Shown one piece after another: positions 33,415 through 41,953 of a stretch of DNA of 64,000 nucleotides. The position numbers and the translations under genes were made by a program. The first letter of the stretch is position 1. Every line of letters begins with the position of its first letter. The DNA is from Woeseiaceae bacterium (GTDB taxonomy: Bacteria > Pseudomonadota > Gammaproteobacteria > Steroidobacterales > Woeseiaceae): the NCBI GenBank assembly GCA_028277185.1, contig JANQGQ010000044.1, positions 62,001 through 126,000 of the forward strand, read 5' to 3'. Below the pieces are notes generated by a model. The model was not told where the DNA came from. It was given only the letters and a program-made list of their open reading frames with translations, and searched no databases.

Positions 33415-35733
33415 TCACCCGCCGGAACGGCCAGGTCCACCGGAGTCGCGAAGGCTATCCCGAAGCGCGGCAACGTCCGCATTGCCCGGGAAGCGGGCGT
33501 ACATCGCTTCCGTAACTTCGCGCGCGGCGTCGCTGCGGCCGGCGTCTCTCAGGGTCGTTGCGTAGGCCCAGGCGATGTCGAAGTCCGCGGGGTGCCTTTC
33601 ATACGCGGTAGCGAGCGTGCCGAGCGCGGCTTCGCGCCTGCCTAGCGAGGTCTGCGCGATGCCGAGGACGTACGCAAAGCGGGCGTTCTCCGGCTGGAGG
33701 TCCGCTGCGCGCTCGAGCGCCGCGATGGATTGCTCACTCCGTCCGGTGCGTACCATGAGCAGTCCGAGTGCGTGATGGAGCACCGCCGCCTCTTCGTTGA
33801 GTTCCAGGCCCTCGCGCAGCAGCGCTTCGCCGCGCGTGTCGTCGCCGAGCACCCGCAGGTAGTCGACGTAGTTCGCGCGGGCCGCCTCGAAGGCGGGTTC
33901 GACGAACAGCGCGCGCTCGTAGGCGGCGGTCGCCTGTTCGTCGTTGCCGAGTCTGGCCTCGAAGTCGGCCAGCGAAAGCAGTGACTCGCTCTGGCTTGCG
34001 CTGATCAGCCGCGAGCGCCGAAACTCGCCGGCCGCGGAATCGAAGGCTCTCTTCGTACCGCTGTCCAGATAGCCGTAAGCATCGGCCAACGTGTTGGCGG
34101 CTTCGACCCGCACCCCGAGCATGTCGTCGTTGAGGAGCGCATCGGCAAAGCGGGCCTTCTGCTCCGGCGCCAATGGCCTGAGCGATCGCAGTCCGCCCAG
34201 CCGAATCAGCGGGTCCGGATCGCCCAGCGCCGCCGCGATCGCCTGCAGGTCGCTCGCAGCCAGCGGCGGCCGGAGCGAGGCGACGGCCGTAGCGCGGGCA
34301 ATGCCCGGGTGTGTGGTGTTGCTGAACAGTGCGACGAGCTCCTGATTGGCATGTCCCTGCCGCGCGCTGGCCAGCGCGCTTGCAAAGCCCTCGCGGGCTG
34401 GCTTGCTGCGATAAGTCGCGATAAATGCGTCTAGCTCTTCCGCCGAACGATCGGCGTGACAGGCCGCGCAGGCGTCCGGACTGCCGGTCGCGGCGCTCTG
34501 CAGCGGATGTGGAACTCTGAAGCTGTGATCCCGGCGATCGTCGACCACCATGTAGGTACGGGACGTCATATGGCAGTCGACGCAGCCAGCGTCCCCGGTC
34601 TCGTGGCCGAGGTGATCGCTGCCGGCGAAGACCTCCGGGCTGTGACACTGACTGCAGACGGCGTTGGGATCGGGTCCCGTTACCAGCCTGCCCGAGTGCG
34701 GGTTGTGGCAATCCGTGCAGGTCACGCCGGCAGAGTACATGCGGCTCTGGACGAACGAGCCGTAGACGAAGACCTCGTCCCGAATCTGGCCGTCCGGAAA
34801 GTACAGGCCGTCGTCGAGCAGGGCGACGCGGTGCGTGTCGGCGAGTGCTTCGCCATGCCGGTACGGCTCGTCGAGCGTCGCCCGGCGGGCGTGGCATTGC
34901 CCGCAGGCCTCGGGCTGTTTGGGGACCGACAGCAGCGGTTCGCTGCGCTCCGCGATGCCCGTCTGCGGGTTCATCGCCCAGTAGGCCCGTCCCCTGTCGT
35001 CGAGATCGACTGTCAGGCCGAAGCGGCCGCTGCGATCGCCGAAAGCGACCTGACGCAGATGCTCCTCGCCGGGACCGTGGCAGGCTTCGCAGCCGACGCT
35101 GATCTCGTCGTAGGTCGTCGCGAAGGTATCGGTCCGCGGGTCGTAGCCCTGGACGACGTTCGTCGAATGACACTCCGCGCACATGAAGTTCCAGTTCTGC
35201 CGGCGGCCGGTCCAGTGCAGTTCGTCCCCGGGTGCGACGTACTCGTCGGGATAGAGGTGCAGCCATTGCTGGCCGCCGGCTTCCGCCGGCCGCGCATCCC
35301 AGAGCCAGGGCAGGGCCTGCAGGCGCCCGCCCGGGAAACCTACGAGGTATTGCTGGATGGGCTCGACGCCGAACGTATAGCGCACGGGATACTCCGCGGG
35401 CTGCCCCTCGGCGTCGAGCGTGCGCACGACGTACTCTTCGCCGCGGCGGAAGAACCTGGCCTTTTCCTCGTAGTACGCGACCTCGCGACCGTCGAACCGG
35501 CCGAGCACGGTGTCTCCCGATGCGTGCTGCATGGCTTTCGCGTGATGGGACGTTTGCCATTCGGCATAGATGCCGGCGTGGCAGTTGGCGCAGGCCGCGC
35601 TCGTCACGAAACCGGGCGCATCAGCGGGGCTGGCATCCGGTGGCGCTTCGGCGACAGGTTGCTCCGGGCTGCAGGCGGCAAGGAGGCTTGCCGCCATGCC
35701 GACCAGCGCTAAGCTCGTGAGGCGGCTCCTCAC
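33415..35733 (-). CDS. Eight-heme cytochrome c lipoprotein with C-terminal HEAT/TPR region
   Basis: The 772-residue protein has a lipoprotein signal ending ASLLAACSP (Cys at about residue 21). Eight CxxCH heme-binding motifs follow: CANCH, CAECH, CEACH, CGQCH, CTDCH, CSQCH, CVDCH and CAACH. After about residue 430 the chain is helical, first HEAT-like (IRLGGLRSLRPLAPEQKA) and then TPRs (YERALFVEPAFEAARANYVDYL; HHALGLLMVRTGRSEQSIAALERAADL). It should carry electrons on the periplasmic side of a membrane. The start is GTG 35733, where GAGG about 11 bases upstream and the lipoprotein signal agree. It follows the outer-membrane gene by 13 bp. The partner or electron acceptor is unknown. Confidence 0.82.
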   Translation of the reverse strand: MRSRLTSLALVGMAASLLAACSPEQPVAEAPPDASPADAPGFVTSAACANCHAGIYAEWQTSHHAKAMQHASGDTVLGRFDGREVAYYEEKARFFRRGEEYVVRTLDAEGQPAEYPVRYTFGVEPIQQYLVGFPGGRLQALPWLWDARPAEAGGQQWLHLYPDEYVAPGDELHWTGRRQNWNFMCAECHSTNVVQGYDPRTDTFATTYDEISVGCEACHGPGEEHLRQVAFGDRSGRFGLTVDLDDRGRAYWAMNPQTGIAERSEPLLSVPKQPEACGQCHARRATLDEPYRHGEALADTHRVALLDDGLYFPDGQIRDEVFVYGSFVQSRMYSAGVTCTDCHNPHSGRLVTGPDPNAVCSQCHSPEVFAGSDHLGHETGDAGCVDCHMTSRTYMVVDDRRDHSFRVPHPLQSAATGSPDACAACHADRSAEELDAFIATYRSKPAREGFASALASARQGHANQELVALFSNTTHPGIARATAVASLRPPLAASDLQAIAAALGDPDPLIRLGGLRSLRPLAPEQKARFADALLNDDMLGVRVEAANTLADAYGYLDSGTKRAFDSAAGEFRRSRLISASQSESLLSLADFEARLGNDEQATAAYERALFVEPAFEAARANYVDYLRVLGDDTRGEALLREGLELNEEAAVLHHALGLLMVRTGRSEQSIAALERAADLQPENARFAYVLGIAQTSLGRREAALGTLATAYERHPADFDIAWAYATTLRDAGRSDAAREVTEAMYARFPGNADVAALRDSLRDSGGPGRSGG

Positions 35734-35746
35734 CGGGTCGAATGCC

Positions 35747-36547
35747 TCACTTCGGAAACAGCAGTACGACGACGAAGCGTGCGCCGAAGCCGTCCGGGCC
35801 GTTCGGCGTGCTCGAGGCGTAGTAGCGGAGTCCGGCATTGAACTGGACGAGTTGCCCGCCGATACGCGTCACACGGCCCGCCACGAAGTTGACGGGAACC
35901 TGCCAGTCGCTGCCTCTCCAGTCGTAGGTGGATTCCAGGTTGACCGTGTAGCTGACGCCGGACGGCAACGCGTAGGAGACAAACGGCTGCAGGAACGTGC
36001 TGCTGATGTCGCTGCGCTGGCTCTCGCCCGCGAAGGACCACAAATGATTGACCAGCGCGCCGTAGGTCCAGGGTCCGGTCTGCTTCAGCGCGACGGCGGT
36101 CGGGCCAGCGGCCCACTTGTCCGCCGTGAGCAGATCGTCCGAGCCAGTGGGCAGCAGGAACGCGCCGCCGGCGCCCCAGATCCAGCCGCCGCTGGTCGGC
36201 GCTTTCGGTGAGAAAAACACGCTTTGCAGCACATCGCCAAGGCCGCTCTGGCTGCCGGCGCCGGGCACGATGTCGCTCTGCCAGACGAGCGGCATTATGG
36301 TTCGGGAGATCAGGTTCCAGTCCGGCCCGATGGAGACGGGAATGACGGGCTGAACGTTGAGCGTGTAGCGGTCGCCCTGTTCGAGCGGGCCTATGTCCTG
36401 ATCGTAGTTGAGCTGGAACGGGACGCTGATCAGACTGGCGACCGGGTTCGCGAGTTGCTGCGCGAGTTCGGCTTCGGTTGCCTCTTCCTGCCCGAAGGCC
36501 GCCAGCGGCACGAGCAGGGTGCATAGTAAAGCGGACGATCGTTTCAT
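35747..36547 (-). CDS. Predicted outer-membrane beta-barrel protein (transporter-like family)
   Basis: The 266-residue protein has a signal peptide (SSALLCTLLVPLAAFGQE) and a barrel-like body of alternating residues. The family shows landmark phrases: NPVASLISVPFQLNYDQDIG near residue 35, WNLISRTIMPLVWQSD near 78, GLGDVLQSVFFSPK near 102, and VNHLWSFAGE near 165. The final FVVVLLFPK has a hydrophobic terminal strand. Databases often call such proteins transporters without direct proof. It precedes the multiheme lipoprotein by 13 bp, so an outer-membrane electron-transfer or uptake pair is possible; that is inference. Confidence 0.75.
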   Translation of the reverse strand: MKRSSALLCTLLVPLAAFGQEEATEAELAQQLANPVASLISVPFQLNYDQDIGPLEQGDRYTLNVQPVIPVSIGPDWNLISRTIMPLVWQSDIVPGAGSQSGLGDVLQSVFFSPKAPTSGGWIWGAGGAFLLPTGSDDLLTADKWAAGPTAVALKQTGPWTYGALVNHLWSFAGESQRSDISSTFLQPFVSYALPSGVSYTVNLESTYDWRGSDWQVPVNFVAGRVTRIGGQLVQFNAGLRYYASSTPNGPDGFGARFVVVLLFPK

Positions 36548-36870
36548 GGGTTCCCGCCTCCGCTCGATTCAATCTAGTCAAGGTATCGATTCATCGGTCA
36601 GATCCTCCGGGGCAGTGCCCTTGGGCGTTGGCCTCCGGGTTTGTCGGAGCACATCATGCGTATCAGGTATGAAAGTAACACGACACGACGAGATAGCCGT
36701 CGGAACCGAATTAGTTCGCCGCCCGCCGGTCGAGGATGGCCGGCAAGTGCGGGTCACCGCCGGGTTGGGCTGCGTCACAGTATTGCACTGTGACCATGGC
36801 CCTCGGCGCCGGATGTATATACACTCAATGTCGAGTCTCAGGACCTTCTCTCAAGTACCCAGATTTGCGG
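36548..36870. other. Divergent intergenic stretch of 323 bp
   Basis: This stretch lies between the outer-membrane gene (minus) and the ribbon-helix-helix gene (plus), so it must hold both promoters. The only element I can support is the TGTATATACA palindrome at 36814-36823. An upstream in-frame extension of the RHH frame from 36736 is rejected because its translation is not protein-like. Confidence 0.45.
36814..36823. promoter_or_regulatory. TGTATATACA palindrome before the RHH gene
   Basis: TGTATATACA is a perfect 10-bp palindrome 47 bp before the RHH start. The same half-site forms a 15-bp palindrome before the next gene (37256-37270). Ribbon-helix-helix regulators bind short palindromes and often control themselves, so this may be an operator. 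The A/T-only core could also occur by chance or serve as a -10 region. Confidence 0.4.
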
Positions 36871-37065
36871 ATGAATACCGTGGCCCCCAAGTCCAAAGAT
36901 AAGAAGAAGAAGGACGTCCAGCTGGTGCTGCGGCTCGAGCGCCAGTTGCGGGACGATTTCGTCAAAGCCTGTAACGAAGTCGACACGACGGCAGCGCGGG
37001 AAATCCGTCGTTACATCAAAAGATTTCTGAAACGTTACGAAAAAGGCGACTTCGACGATCGTTGA
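36871..37065 (+). CDS. Small ribbon-helix-helix DNA-binding protein
   Basis: The 64-residue protein has a basic N-terminus (APKSKDKKKKD), then a strand-helix-helix pattern. The strand is VQLVLRLERQ, helix one is LRDDFVKACNEVD, and helix two is TAAREIRRYIKRFLKRYEK. This fits CopG/ParD-type RHH repressors, which bind DNA as dimers with the strand in the major groove. ATG 36871 is chosen because the RHH fold is complete from there. No toxin gene follows; the next gene is a lipoprotein, so an antitoxin role is not supported. Palindromes at 36814-36823 and 37256-37270 are candidate targets. Confidence 0.7.
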   Translation: MNTVAPKSKDKKKKDVQLVLRLERQLRDDFVKACNEVDTTAAREIRRYIKRFLKRYEKGDFDDR

Positions 37066-37255
37066 GTTCGCCTGTTCTCCGGCGCCGGCCTGCGTGCCGA
37101 GATACTTCATAAACTACTGATTTATATATTTTTTCTGCACCTCAGTCGGCAGCGGCAGGCTGCTCTGCGGGTCTCCGCGGGCGCCCCGGGCGGGCGGTCG
37201 TTTGAGGCCTGTGTCACAAAAATGTAAAAAAAGGTATGCAAAGACTAGGCAGGTG

Positions 37256-37270
37256 ATATACAGTGTATAT
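37256..37270. promoter_or_regulatory. 15-bp TGTATAT palindrome before the lipoprotein gene
   Basis: ATATACAGTGTATAT is a perfect odd palindrome about central G 37263 and ends 26 bp before the ATG at 37297. Its half-site TGTATAT matches the palindrome in front of the RHH gene 190 bp away, so one regulator may bind both. It is within -10 distance of the gene, where a repressor would block transcription. Confidence 0.5.
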
Positions 37271-37296
37271 ACGTTTTGGGTAAACGGGAGAAGGCT

Positions 37297-37896
37297 ATGA
37301 ACCACCTGTTTCGGAATCAACATCGTATCGCACTGTGCACGACCTTAGTAATGGCTCTCGGGCTGTCGGCGTGCTCCACCATGACGTCCATCGAATCCGG
37401 CGATCAGCTGGCCGATGCCGCGCCCGGCGAACCGGTCGTATTCGGCAAGTTCCGTCTCGTTCGTAACGGCACCGAAGCCGATCTCGGCACGGGCCTGTTC
37501 GCGAATCGCGCGATGCTCCATTTCGTCAACGGCAAGGACGATCGGGATATCGTCGGTCAGGTCGGCGACGACGGCGAGTTCGCCTGGACGCTGGCACCCG
37601 GCCGCTATCGCCTGACGGCGATCGACTTCGACAGCCGCGGCGAACGTGAATCGGCGGAGACGAACTTCACGTTCGTGGTGCCCGCGGATCACAAGGCCGT
37701 CTACATCGGTTCGATCACGCTCGAAGCTACGTTCGAGTCCGGCTACTACGGCCTCAATGGCATCGTCGACGACTACCGTGTCACCAATGACTGTGCCGCC
37801 GAGTGTGCCGGCCGGCTCGATCGACTCGGGTTGTCGATGAACGACATGACGGTAGAGCTGCTCACGGAGCAGTACCACCTCGCACATACGGACTAA
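37297..37896 (+). CDS. Lipoprotein with carboxypeptidase-regulatory-like beta fold, function unknown
   Basis: The 199-residue protein has a lipoprotein signal (IALCTTLVMALGLSACST, Cys at about residue 25). The mature part is beta-rich: VVFGKFRLVRNGTEADLG, then GEFAWTLAPGRYRLTAIDFDS and a KAVYIGSITLEATFE stretch. The APGRYRL phrase recalls the extracellular beta-sandwich modules of surface lipoproteins. Two cysteines (NDCAAECAG) lie near the end. A strong GGGAGAAGG ribosome-binding sequence precedes ATG 37297. It is followed by an intrinsic terminator and preceded by a possible RHH operator, so it probably forms its own regulated unit. Confidence 0.72.
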   Translation: MNHLFRNQHRIALCTTLVMALGLSACSTMTSIESGDQLADAAPGEPVVFGKFRLVRNGTEADLGTGLFANRAMLHFVNGKDDRDIVGQVGDDGEFAWTLAPGRYRLTAIDFDSRGERESAETNFTFVVPADHKAVYIGSITLEATFESGYYGLNGIVDDYRVTNDCAAECAGRLDRLGLSMNDMTVELLTEQYHLAHTD

Positions 37897-37920
37897 CGGC
37901 CAGACGACGTTAGTCACTGA

Positions 37921-37956
37921 CCGCGGCGCTCCTTCGTGAGTGTCGCGGTTTTTTTT
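37921..37956 (+). terminator. Intrinsic terminator after the lipoprotein gene
   Basis: CCGCGGCGCTC and GAGTGTCGCGG pair across a CTTCGT loop (11 pairs, two of them G-U in RNA), followed by eight T residues at 37949-37956. It ends the plus-strand lipoprotein unit. The T-run overlaps the stop codon of the convergent acyl-CoA ligase gene, so the two transcripts meet here. Confidence 0.85.
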
Positions 37957-39550
37957 ATAGGTCCCGCGCGCGCTCGCGGAGCGCGTACTTCTGAATCTTG
38001 CCGGTACTCGTCTTCGGCAGCGGCGAGAACACGACGGTCCTGGGGCGCTTGAAGCCCGCCAGGCGCTCGCGGCAGAAGTCGAGAAGCTCCTGCTCGGTTG
38101 CCGCCGCGCCTTCCTTCAGCGCCACGAAGGCGCAGGGCGTTTCGCCCCACTTGTCGTCGGGCCGGGCGACGACGGCCGCCTCGAGCACCGCCGGATGCGT
38201 GTACAGCACGTCTTCAATTTCGAGCGACGAGATGTTCTCGCCGCCGGAGATGATGATGTCTTTCGAGCGGTCCCGGATCTCCACGTAGTTGTCGGGATGC
38301 ACGACGCCGAGGTCGCCCGTGCGGAAGTAACCGCCCGCGAACGCGGCCTCGGTAGCCTCGGGATTCTTGAGATAACCCTTCATGACGGCGCTGCCGCGGA
38401 ACATCAGCTCGCCCATGGTCTCGCCGTCCTTCGGGACGGGCGCGAGCGTCTCCGGATCCGCGACGAAGAACGCTTCCTGCGTGATGTAGCGAACGCCCTG
38501 TCGCGCCTTGAGCGCCGCGCGGGCGTCGGCGTCGAGTCCGTCCCACTCCCGATCCCATTCGCAGACCGTGCAGGGGCCGTATACCTCGGTCAGACCGTAA
38601 ACGTGGGTAACGTCGAAGCCAAGTCGCTCCATTTTGGCAAGCACCGCGCTCGGCGGTGCCGCGCCGGCCGTCATCATGCGGACGGGGCGGTCGAGACTGA
38701 ACCGACGAGCCGTCGCGGCCTGGGCAATCATGTTCATGACGATCGGCGCACCGCAGAGATGAGTGACGGCGTGGCGTTCGATGGCATCGAGTATGTCGTT
38801 CGCGTCGACCCCGCGCAGGCAAACGTGGGTACCGCCCATTGCCGTGATCGTCCATGGGAAGCACCAGCCGTTGCAGTGAAACATCGGTAGCGTCCACAGG
38901 TACACCGGCCGCGACGGAAGCTGCCACGCCAGCGCGTTGCCGATCGCGTTCAGGTAGGCACCGCGGTGGTGATAGAGCACGCCCTTGGGATCGCCCGTCG
39001 TCCCCGAGGTGTAGTTGAGGGCGATGGTTTCCCATTCATCGCCGGGCATGCGCCAGGCAAAGCCGGGATCGCCCTCCAGGAGCAGAGCCTCGTAGTCGGT
39101 CTGGCCCGGCGCTGCGGAACCTTCTCCCATGTTGCCGATGCCGACTACCGGAATGTCGCGCCCGAGCTGGCGCAGCGCGGCCCGGACGACAGTCGCGTAC
39201 TGCCCGTCGGCGATCAGGAGTTTCGCTTCACCGTGATCGAGAATGAACGCGATCGCGTCGGCATCGAGTCGCGTGTTGATCGCGTTGAGTACCGCGCCGA
39301 TCATCGGCACGCCGAAGTGGGCCTCGAAAAGTGCCGAGACGTTAGGTGCAATTACCGCGACGGTGTCGCCCGGACCGATCCCTCGTTCTGCAAGCGCACT
39401 GGCCAGTCGCCGGCAGCGCGCGTCGGTTTCCCGCCACGTACGCCGGGCGTCGCCGTCAATGACGGCCGTTTTTTCGGGGAACACGTCGGCGGACCGCTCG
39501 AGGAAGCTGAGCGGCGTCAACGGCACGAAATTGGCGGCACGAGGCTGCAT
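37955..39550 (-). CDS. Acyl-CoA synthetase (AMP-dependent ligase family)
   Basis: The 531-residue protein is an ANL-superfamily enzyme that activates a carboxylic acid with ATP and then CoA. It has the P-loop-like signature LNYTSGTTGDPKGVLYHHRG near residue 175, MFHCNGWCFPW near 215, THVYGLTEVYGP near 310, and YFRTGDLGVVHPDNYVEIRDR near 405. KDIIISGGENISSLEIE is next, and the catalytic lysine region KTSTGKIQKYALR lies at the C-terminus. Overall it resembles medium/long-chain fatty-acid or cinnamate-type ligases of acyl-CoA dehydrogenase pathways. ATG 39550 gives the family-like start MQPRAANFVPLTPLSFLE; upstream codons to 39682 look non-coding. It is divergent from bchE, and a functional link is not evident. 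Confidence 0.88.
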   Translation of the reverse strand: MQPRAANFVPLTPLSFLERSADVFPEKTAVIDGDARRTWRETDARCRRLASALAERGIGPGDTVAVIAPNVSALFEAHFGVPMIGAVLNAINTRLDADAIAFILDHGEAKLLIADGQYATVVRAALRQLGRDIPVVGIGNMGEGSAAPGQTDYEALLLEGDPGFAWRMPGDEWETIALNYTSGTTGDPKGVLYHHRGAYLNAIGNALAWQLPSRPVYLWTLPMFHCNGWCFPWTITAMGGTHVCLRGVDANDILDAIERHAVTHLCGAPIVMNMIAQAATARRFSLDRPVRMMTAGAAPPSAVLAKMERLGFDVTHVYGLTEVYGPCTVCEWDREWDGLDADARAALKARQGVRYITQEAFFVADPETLAPVPKDGETMGELMFRGSAVMKGYLKNPEATEAAFAGGYFRTGDLGVVHPDNYVEIRDRSKDIIISGGENISSLEIEDVLYTHPAVLEAAVVARPDDKWGETPCAFVALKEGAAATEQELLDFCRERLAGFKRPRTVVFSPLPKTSTGKIQKYALRERARDL

Positions 39551-39656
39551 GACACTATTAGAACCTATCCCGGTTCCGCTCGCAGCCTTGCGGCAAGCCC
39601 GTATTGATCGCCGCGGGGCTTCGGCTACGGTGTGCTGAGCTACAGGGAGACCGTCC

Positions 39657-41306
39657 ATGCGCATCGTGCTCGTCCACCCCAACTATCATTCGGGCGGCGC
39701 CGAAATCGCCGGCAACTGGCCGCCGGCCTGGGTCGCCTATCTTGCCGGCTCGCTCAAGGCGCACGGCTACGACGACGTGCACTTCCTCGATGCGATGACC
39801 AATCATCTGAGCGACGACGACCTGCGCGCCCGGCTTACCGAGCTCCAACCGGACATCGTCGGGACGACCGCTATCACGCCGTCGATCTACACGGCGGAGC
39901 GGGTGCTCGAGATCGCCCGCGACGCGGCGCCGGACGCGCTCAGAATCATCGGCGGCGTACACGCGACCTTCATGTACAAGCAGGTACTGAGCGAGTCGGA
40001 CGCCGTCGATGTCGTCGTGCGCGGGGAGGGCGAGGAGATCATCGTCGACCTCGTGCGCGCTGTCAGCGAGGGCCGCTGGCCCGCGGACCGGCACGCCATC
40101 AAGGGCATCGCATTTCGCGAAGGCGAAAAAATCCTGGCGACGCCGGCCGCGCCGACGGTCAAGAACTTCGACGACGTCGTCCCGGACTGGTCGCTGCTCG
40201 AATGGGAGAAGTACATCTACGTGCCGCTGGGCGTGCGGGTTGCGATCCCGAACATGGCGCGCGGCTGTCCGTTTACCTGTTCGTTCTGCTCGCAGTGGAA
40301 GTTCTGGCGCGACTACCGCGTACGGGATCCGATCAAGGTCGTCGACGAGATCGAGACGCTGGTCAACGAACACGACGTCGGCTTCTTCATCCTCGCCGAC
40401 GAGGAACCGACGATCCATCGCAAGAAGTTCATCCAGTTCTGCGAAGAGCTGATCCGGCGCGATCTGCCCGACCGGGTGAAGTGGGGCATCAACACCCGCG
40501 TGACCGACATCCTGCGCGACGAGAAGCTGTTGCCGCTCTACCGCAAGGCGGGTCTCGTGCACGTGTCTCTGGGAACTGAAGCCGCCACGCAGCTCAAGCT
40601 CGATCAGTTCAACAAGGAAACGCGCGTGGACGACAACCGCCGCGCGATCAAGCTTCTGCGGGATGCCGACATCTTCGTGGAAGCGCAGTTCATCGTCGGG
40701 CTCGACAACGAAACGCCGGAGACGCTCGAGGAAACCTATCGGATGGCGTGGGATTGGCAGCCTGACCTCGCCAACTGGGCGATGTATACGCCCTGGCCCT
40801 TTACGCCGCTCTTCCAGGAACTGGGCGACAAGGTCGAGGTTTTCGACTTCTCCAAGTACAACTTCGTAACGCCGATCATGAAACCCGAGGCCATGGAGCG
40901 CGGGGAACTGCTCGACGGGGTCATGAAGAACTATCGCCGCTTCTACATGCAGAAGGCGCTGTTCCACTACCCGTGGCGCGGCAGCGGATTCAGGCGGCGC
41001 TATCTGCTCGGTTGTCTCAAGGCCTTTCTCAAGGCTGGCTTCCAGCGCACGTTCTACGATCTCGGCAAGGTGGGCTACTGGGGACCGCAGACCAAGGACA
41101 AGGTCGATTTCCACTTCGACAAGTCGAAGCGCATCGCGAAAGCGCAGCTCGACGATTGGGAGTCCGCGGCCGACCGCGCCGCGCGGCTCAGGGCGCAAAA
41201 GGCGGCCGAAGCCGACGGTTACCGAATTCCCGTAGAAGCGGTCAAGGCCTGTGGCGGCGGTGACCAGCAGCTCGAGGACGCCGACAGCCGCGAAGCGGTG
41301 CACTAG
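39657..41306 (+). CDS. bchE: Anaerobic Mg-protoporphyrin IX monomethyl ester cyclase, BchE
   Basis: The 549-residue protein is a cobalamin-binding radical-SAM enzyme. The first part (about residues 1-140) is the B12-binding domain (IVLVHPNYHSGGAEIAGNWPPAWVAYL; IIGGVHATFMYKQ). Cys204, Cys208 and Cys211 (GCPFTCSFCSQW) bind the iron-sulfur cluster. BchE-specific stretches continue: FWRDYRVRDPIKVVDEIE, FFILADEEPTIHRKKF, VKWGINTRVTDILRDE, and NWAMYTPWPFTPLFQELGDKVEVFDF. The length equals that of BchE, which forms the isocyclic ring of bacteriochlorophyll with water as oxygen source. bchJ follows by 42 bp, which supports the call, yet no other photosynthesis gene is in the window. Confidence 0.88.
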   Translation: MRIVLVHPNYHSGGAEIAGNWPPAWVAYLAGSLKAHGYDDVHFLDAMTNHLSDDDLRARLTELQPDIVGTTAITPSIYTAERVLEIARDAAPDALRIIGGVHATFMYKQVLSESDAVDVVVRGEGEEIIVDLVRAVSEGRWPADRHAIKGIAFREGEKILATPAAPTVKNFDDVVPDWSLLEWEKYIYVPLGVRVAIPNMARGCPFTCSFCSQWKFWRDYRVRDPIKVVDEIETLVNEHDVGFFILADEEPTIHRKKFIQFCEELIRRDLPDRVKWGINTRVTDILRDEKLLPLYRKAGLVHVSLGTEAATQLKLDQFNKETRVDDNRRAIKLLRDADIFVEAQFIVGLDNETPETLEETYRMAWDWQPDLANWAMYTPWPFTPLFQELGDKVEVFDFSKYNFVTPIMKPEAMERGELLDGVMKNYRRFYMQKALFHYPWRGSGFRRRYLLGCLKAFLKAGFQRTFYDLGKVGYWGPQTKDKVDFHFDKSKRIAKAQLDDWESAADRAARLRAQKAAEADGYRIPVEAVKACGGGDQQLEDADSREAVH

Positions 41307-41348
41307 CGCGCCGAACTGATGCGATCCGGACGGGCGAGGCGTTAGATC

Positions 41349-41945
41349 ATGGTAGCCGCTGCTCGTATCGGGCCGAACGCGATTCTACAACTCGTGCCGG
41401 TGCTCGACGATGCGCTCGGCATCGAGGGTCGTGCCGAGCTGCTTGCGGCCGCCGGCATCGCCGAGCTGCCCGACGGCACGCGCATGATCGACGAGGCGCC
41501 CGTTGCCCGGCTGCACCAGACGCTTCGCGCCCGGGTGCCTGATCTGGCGCCGGCGGTATCGCGGCAGGCCGGCTCGGGTACCGGCGACTACATCCTGGCG
41601 CATCGAATTCCGCCGCTTGCACAGCGGCTGCTGCGGATTCTGCCGGCGCGGCTCGGCGCCCGGGTGCTGGCGCGCGCGATTGCCCGGCACGCCTGGACGT
41701 TCTCGGGCTCCGGCAGATTCCGGGTCGTATCGCAGCGGCCGCTCGTATTCGAAATTGCCGACAATCCCGTCGTGCGTGGCGAGCGCGCGCCGGTTCCGGT
41801 TTGCGCCTGGCACGCCGCCGTCTTCGAGCGTCTGTACCGCAAGCTCATCGACGATCGGTACCGCGTGACGGAGGTGGCCTGCTGCGCGGCCGGCGCTGAG
41901 GCCTGCCGCTTCGAGCTGGCCTTGCAGCCCAGGCAAACGAGCTGA
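41349..41945 (+). CDS. bchJ: BchJ-like V4R-domain protein (bacteriochlorophyll biosynthesis)
   Basis: The 198-residue protein has an N-terminal region typical of BchJ (IGPNAILQLVPVLDDALG, then AGIAELPDGTRMIDE). A V4R (4-vinyl reductase) domain follows at about residues 75-190, with GDYILAHRIPPLAQRLLRILP near 78 and the conserved Cys pair VACCAAGAEACRFELAL near the end. BchJ was first named a 4-vinyl reductase but is now thought to assist substrate delivery in bacteriochlorophyll synthesis rather than catalyse. It follows bchE in the same direction. With bchE it forms an isolated pigment-synthesis pair. Confidence 0.82.
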   Translation: MVAAARIGPNAILQLVPVLDDALGIEGRAELLAAAGIAELPDGTRMIDEAPVARLHQTLRARVPDLAPAVSRQAGSGTGDYILAHRIPPLAQRLLRILPARLGARVLARAIARHAWTFSGSGRFRVVSQRPLVFEIADNPVVRGERAPVPVCAWHAAVFERLYRKLIDDRYRVTEVACCAAGAEACRFELALQPRQTS

Positions 41946-41953
41946 GAGCTTCC

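Noticed and set aside
36871..37896. RHH protein plus next gene considered as a toxin-antitoxin module
   Set aside because: The second gene encodes a 199-residue lipoprotein with its own ribosome-binding site and a 231-bp gap. No toxin fold is seen.
39558..41303. A 581-codon minus-strand open frame opposite bchE
   Set aside because: BchE is complete on the plus strand with its cluster cysteines; the antisense product lacks recognisable motifs.
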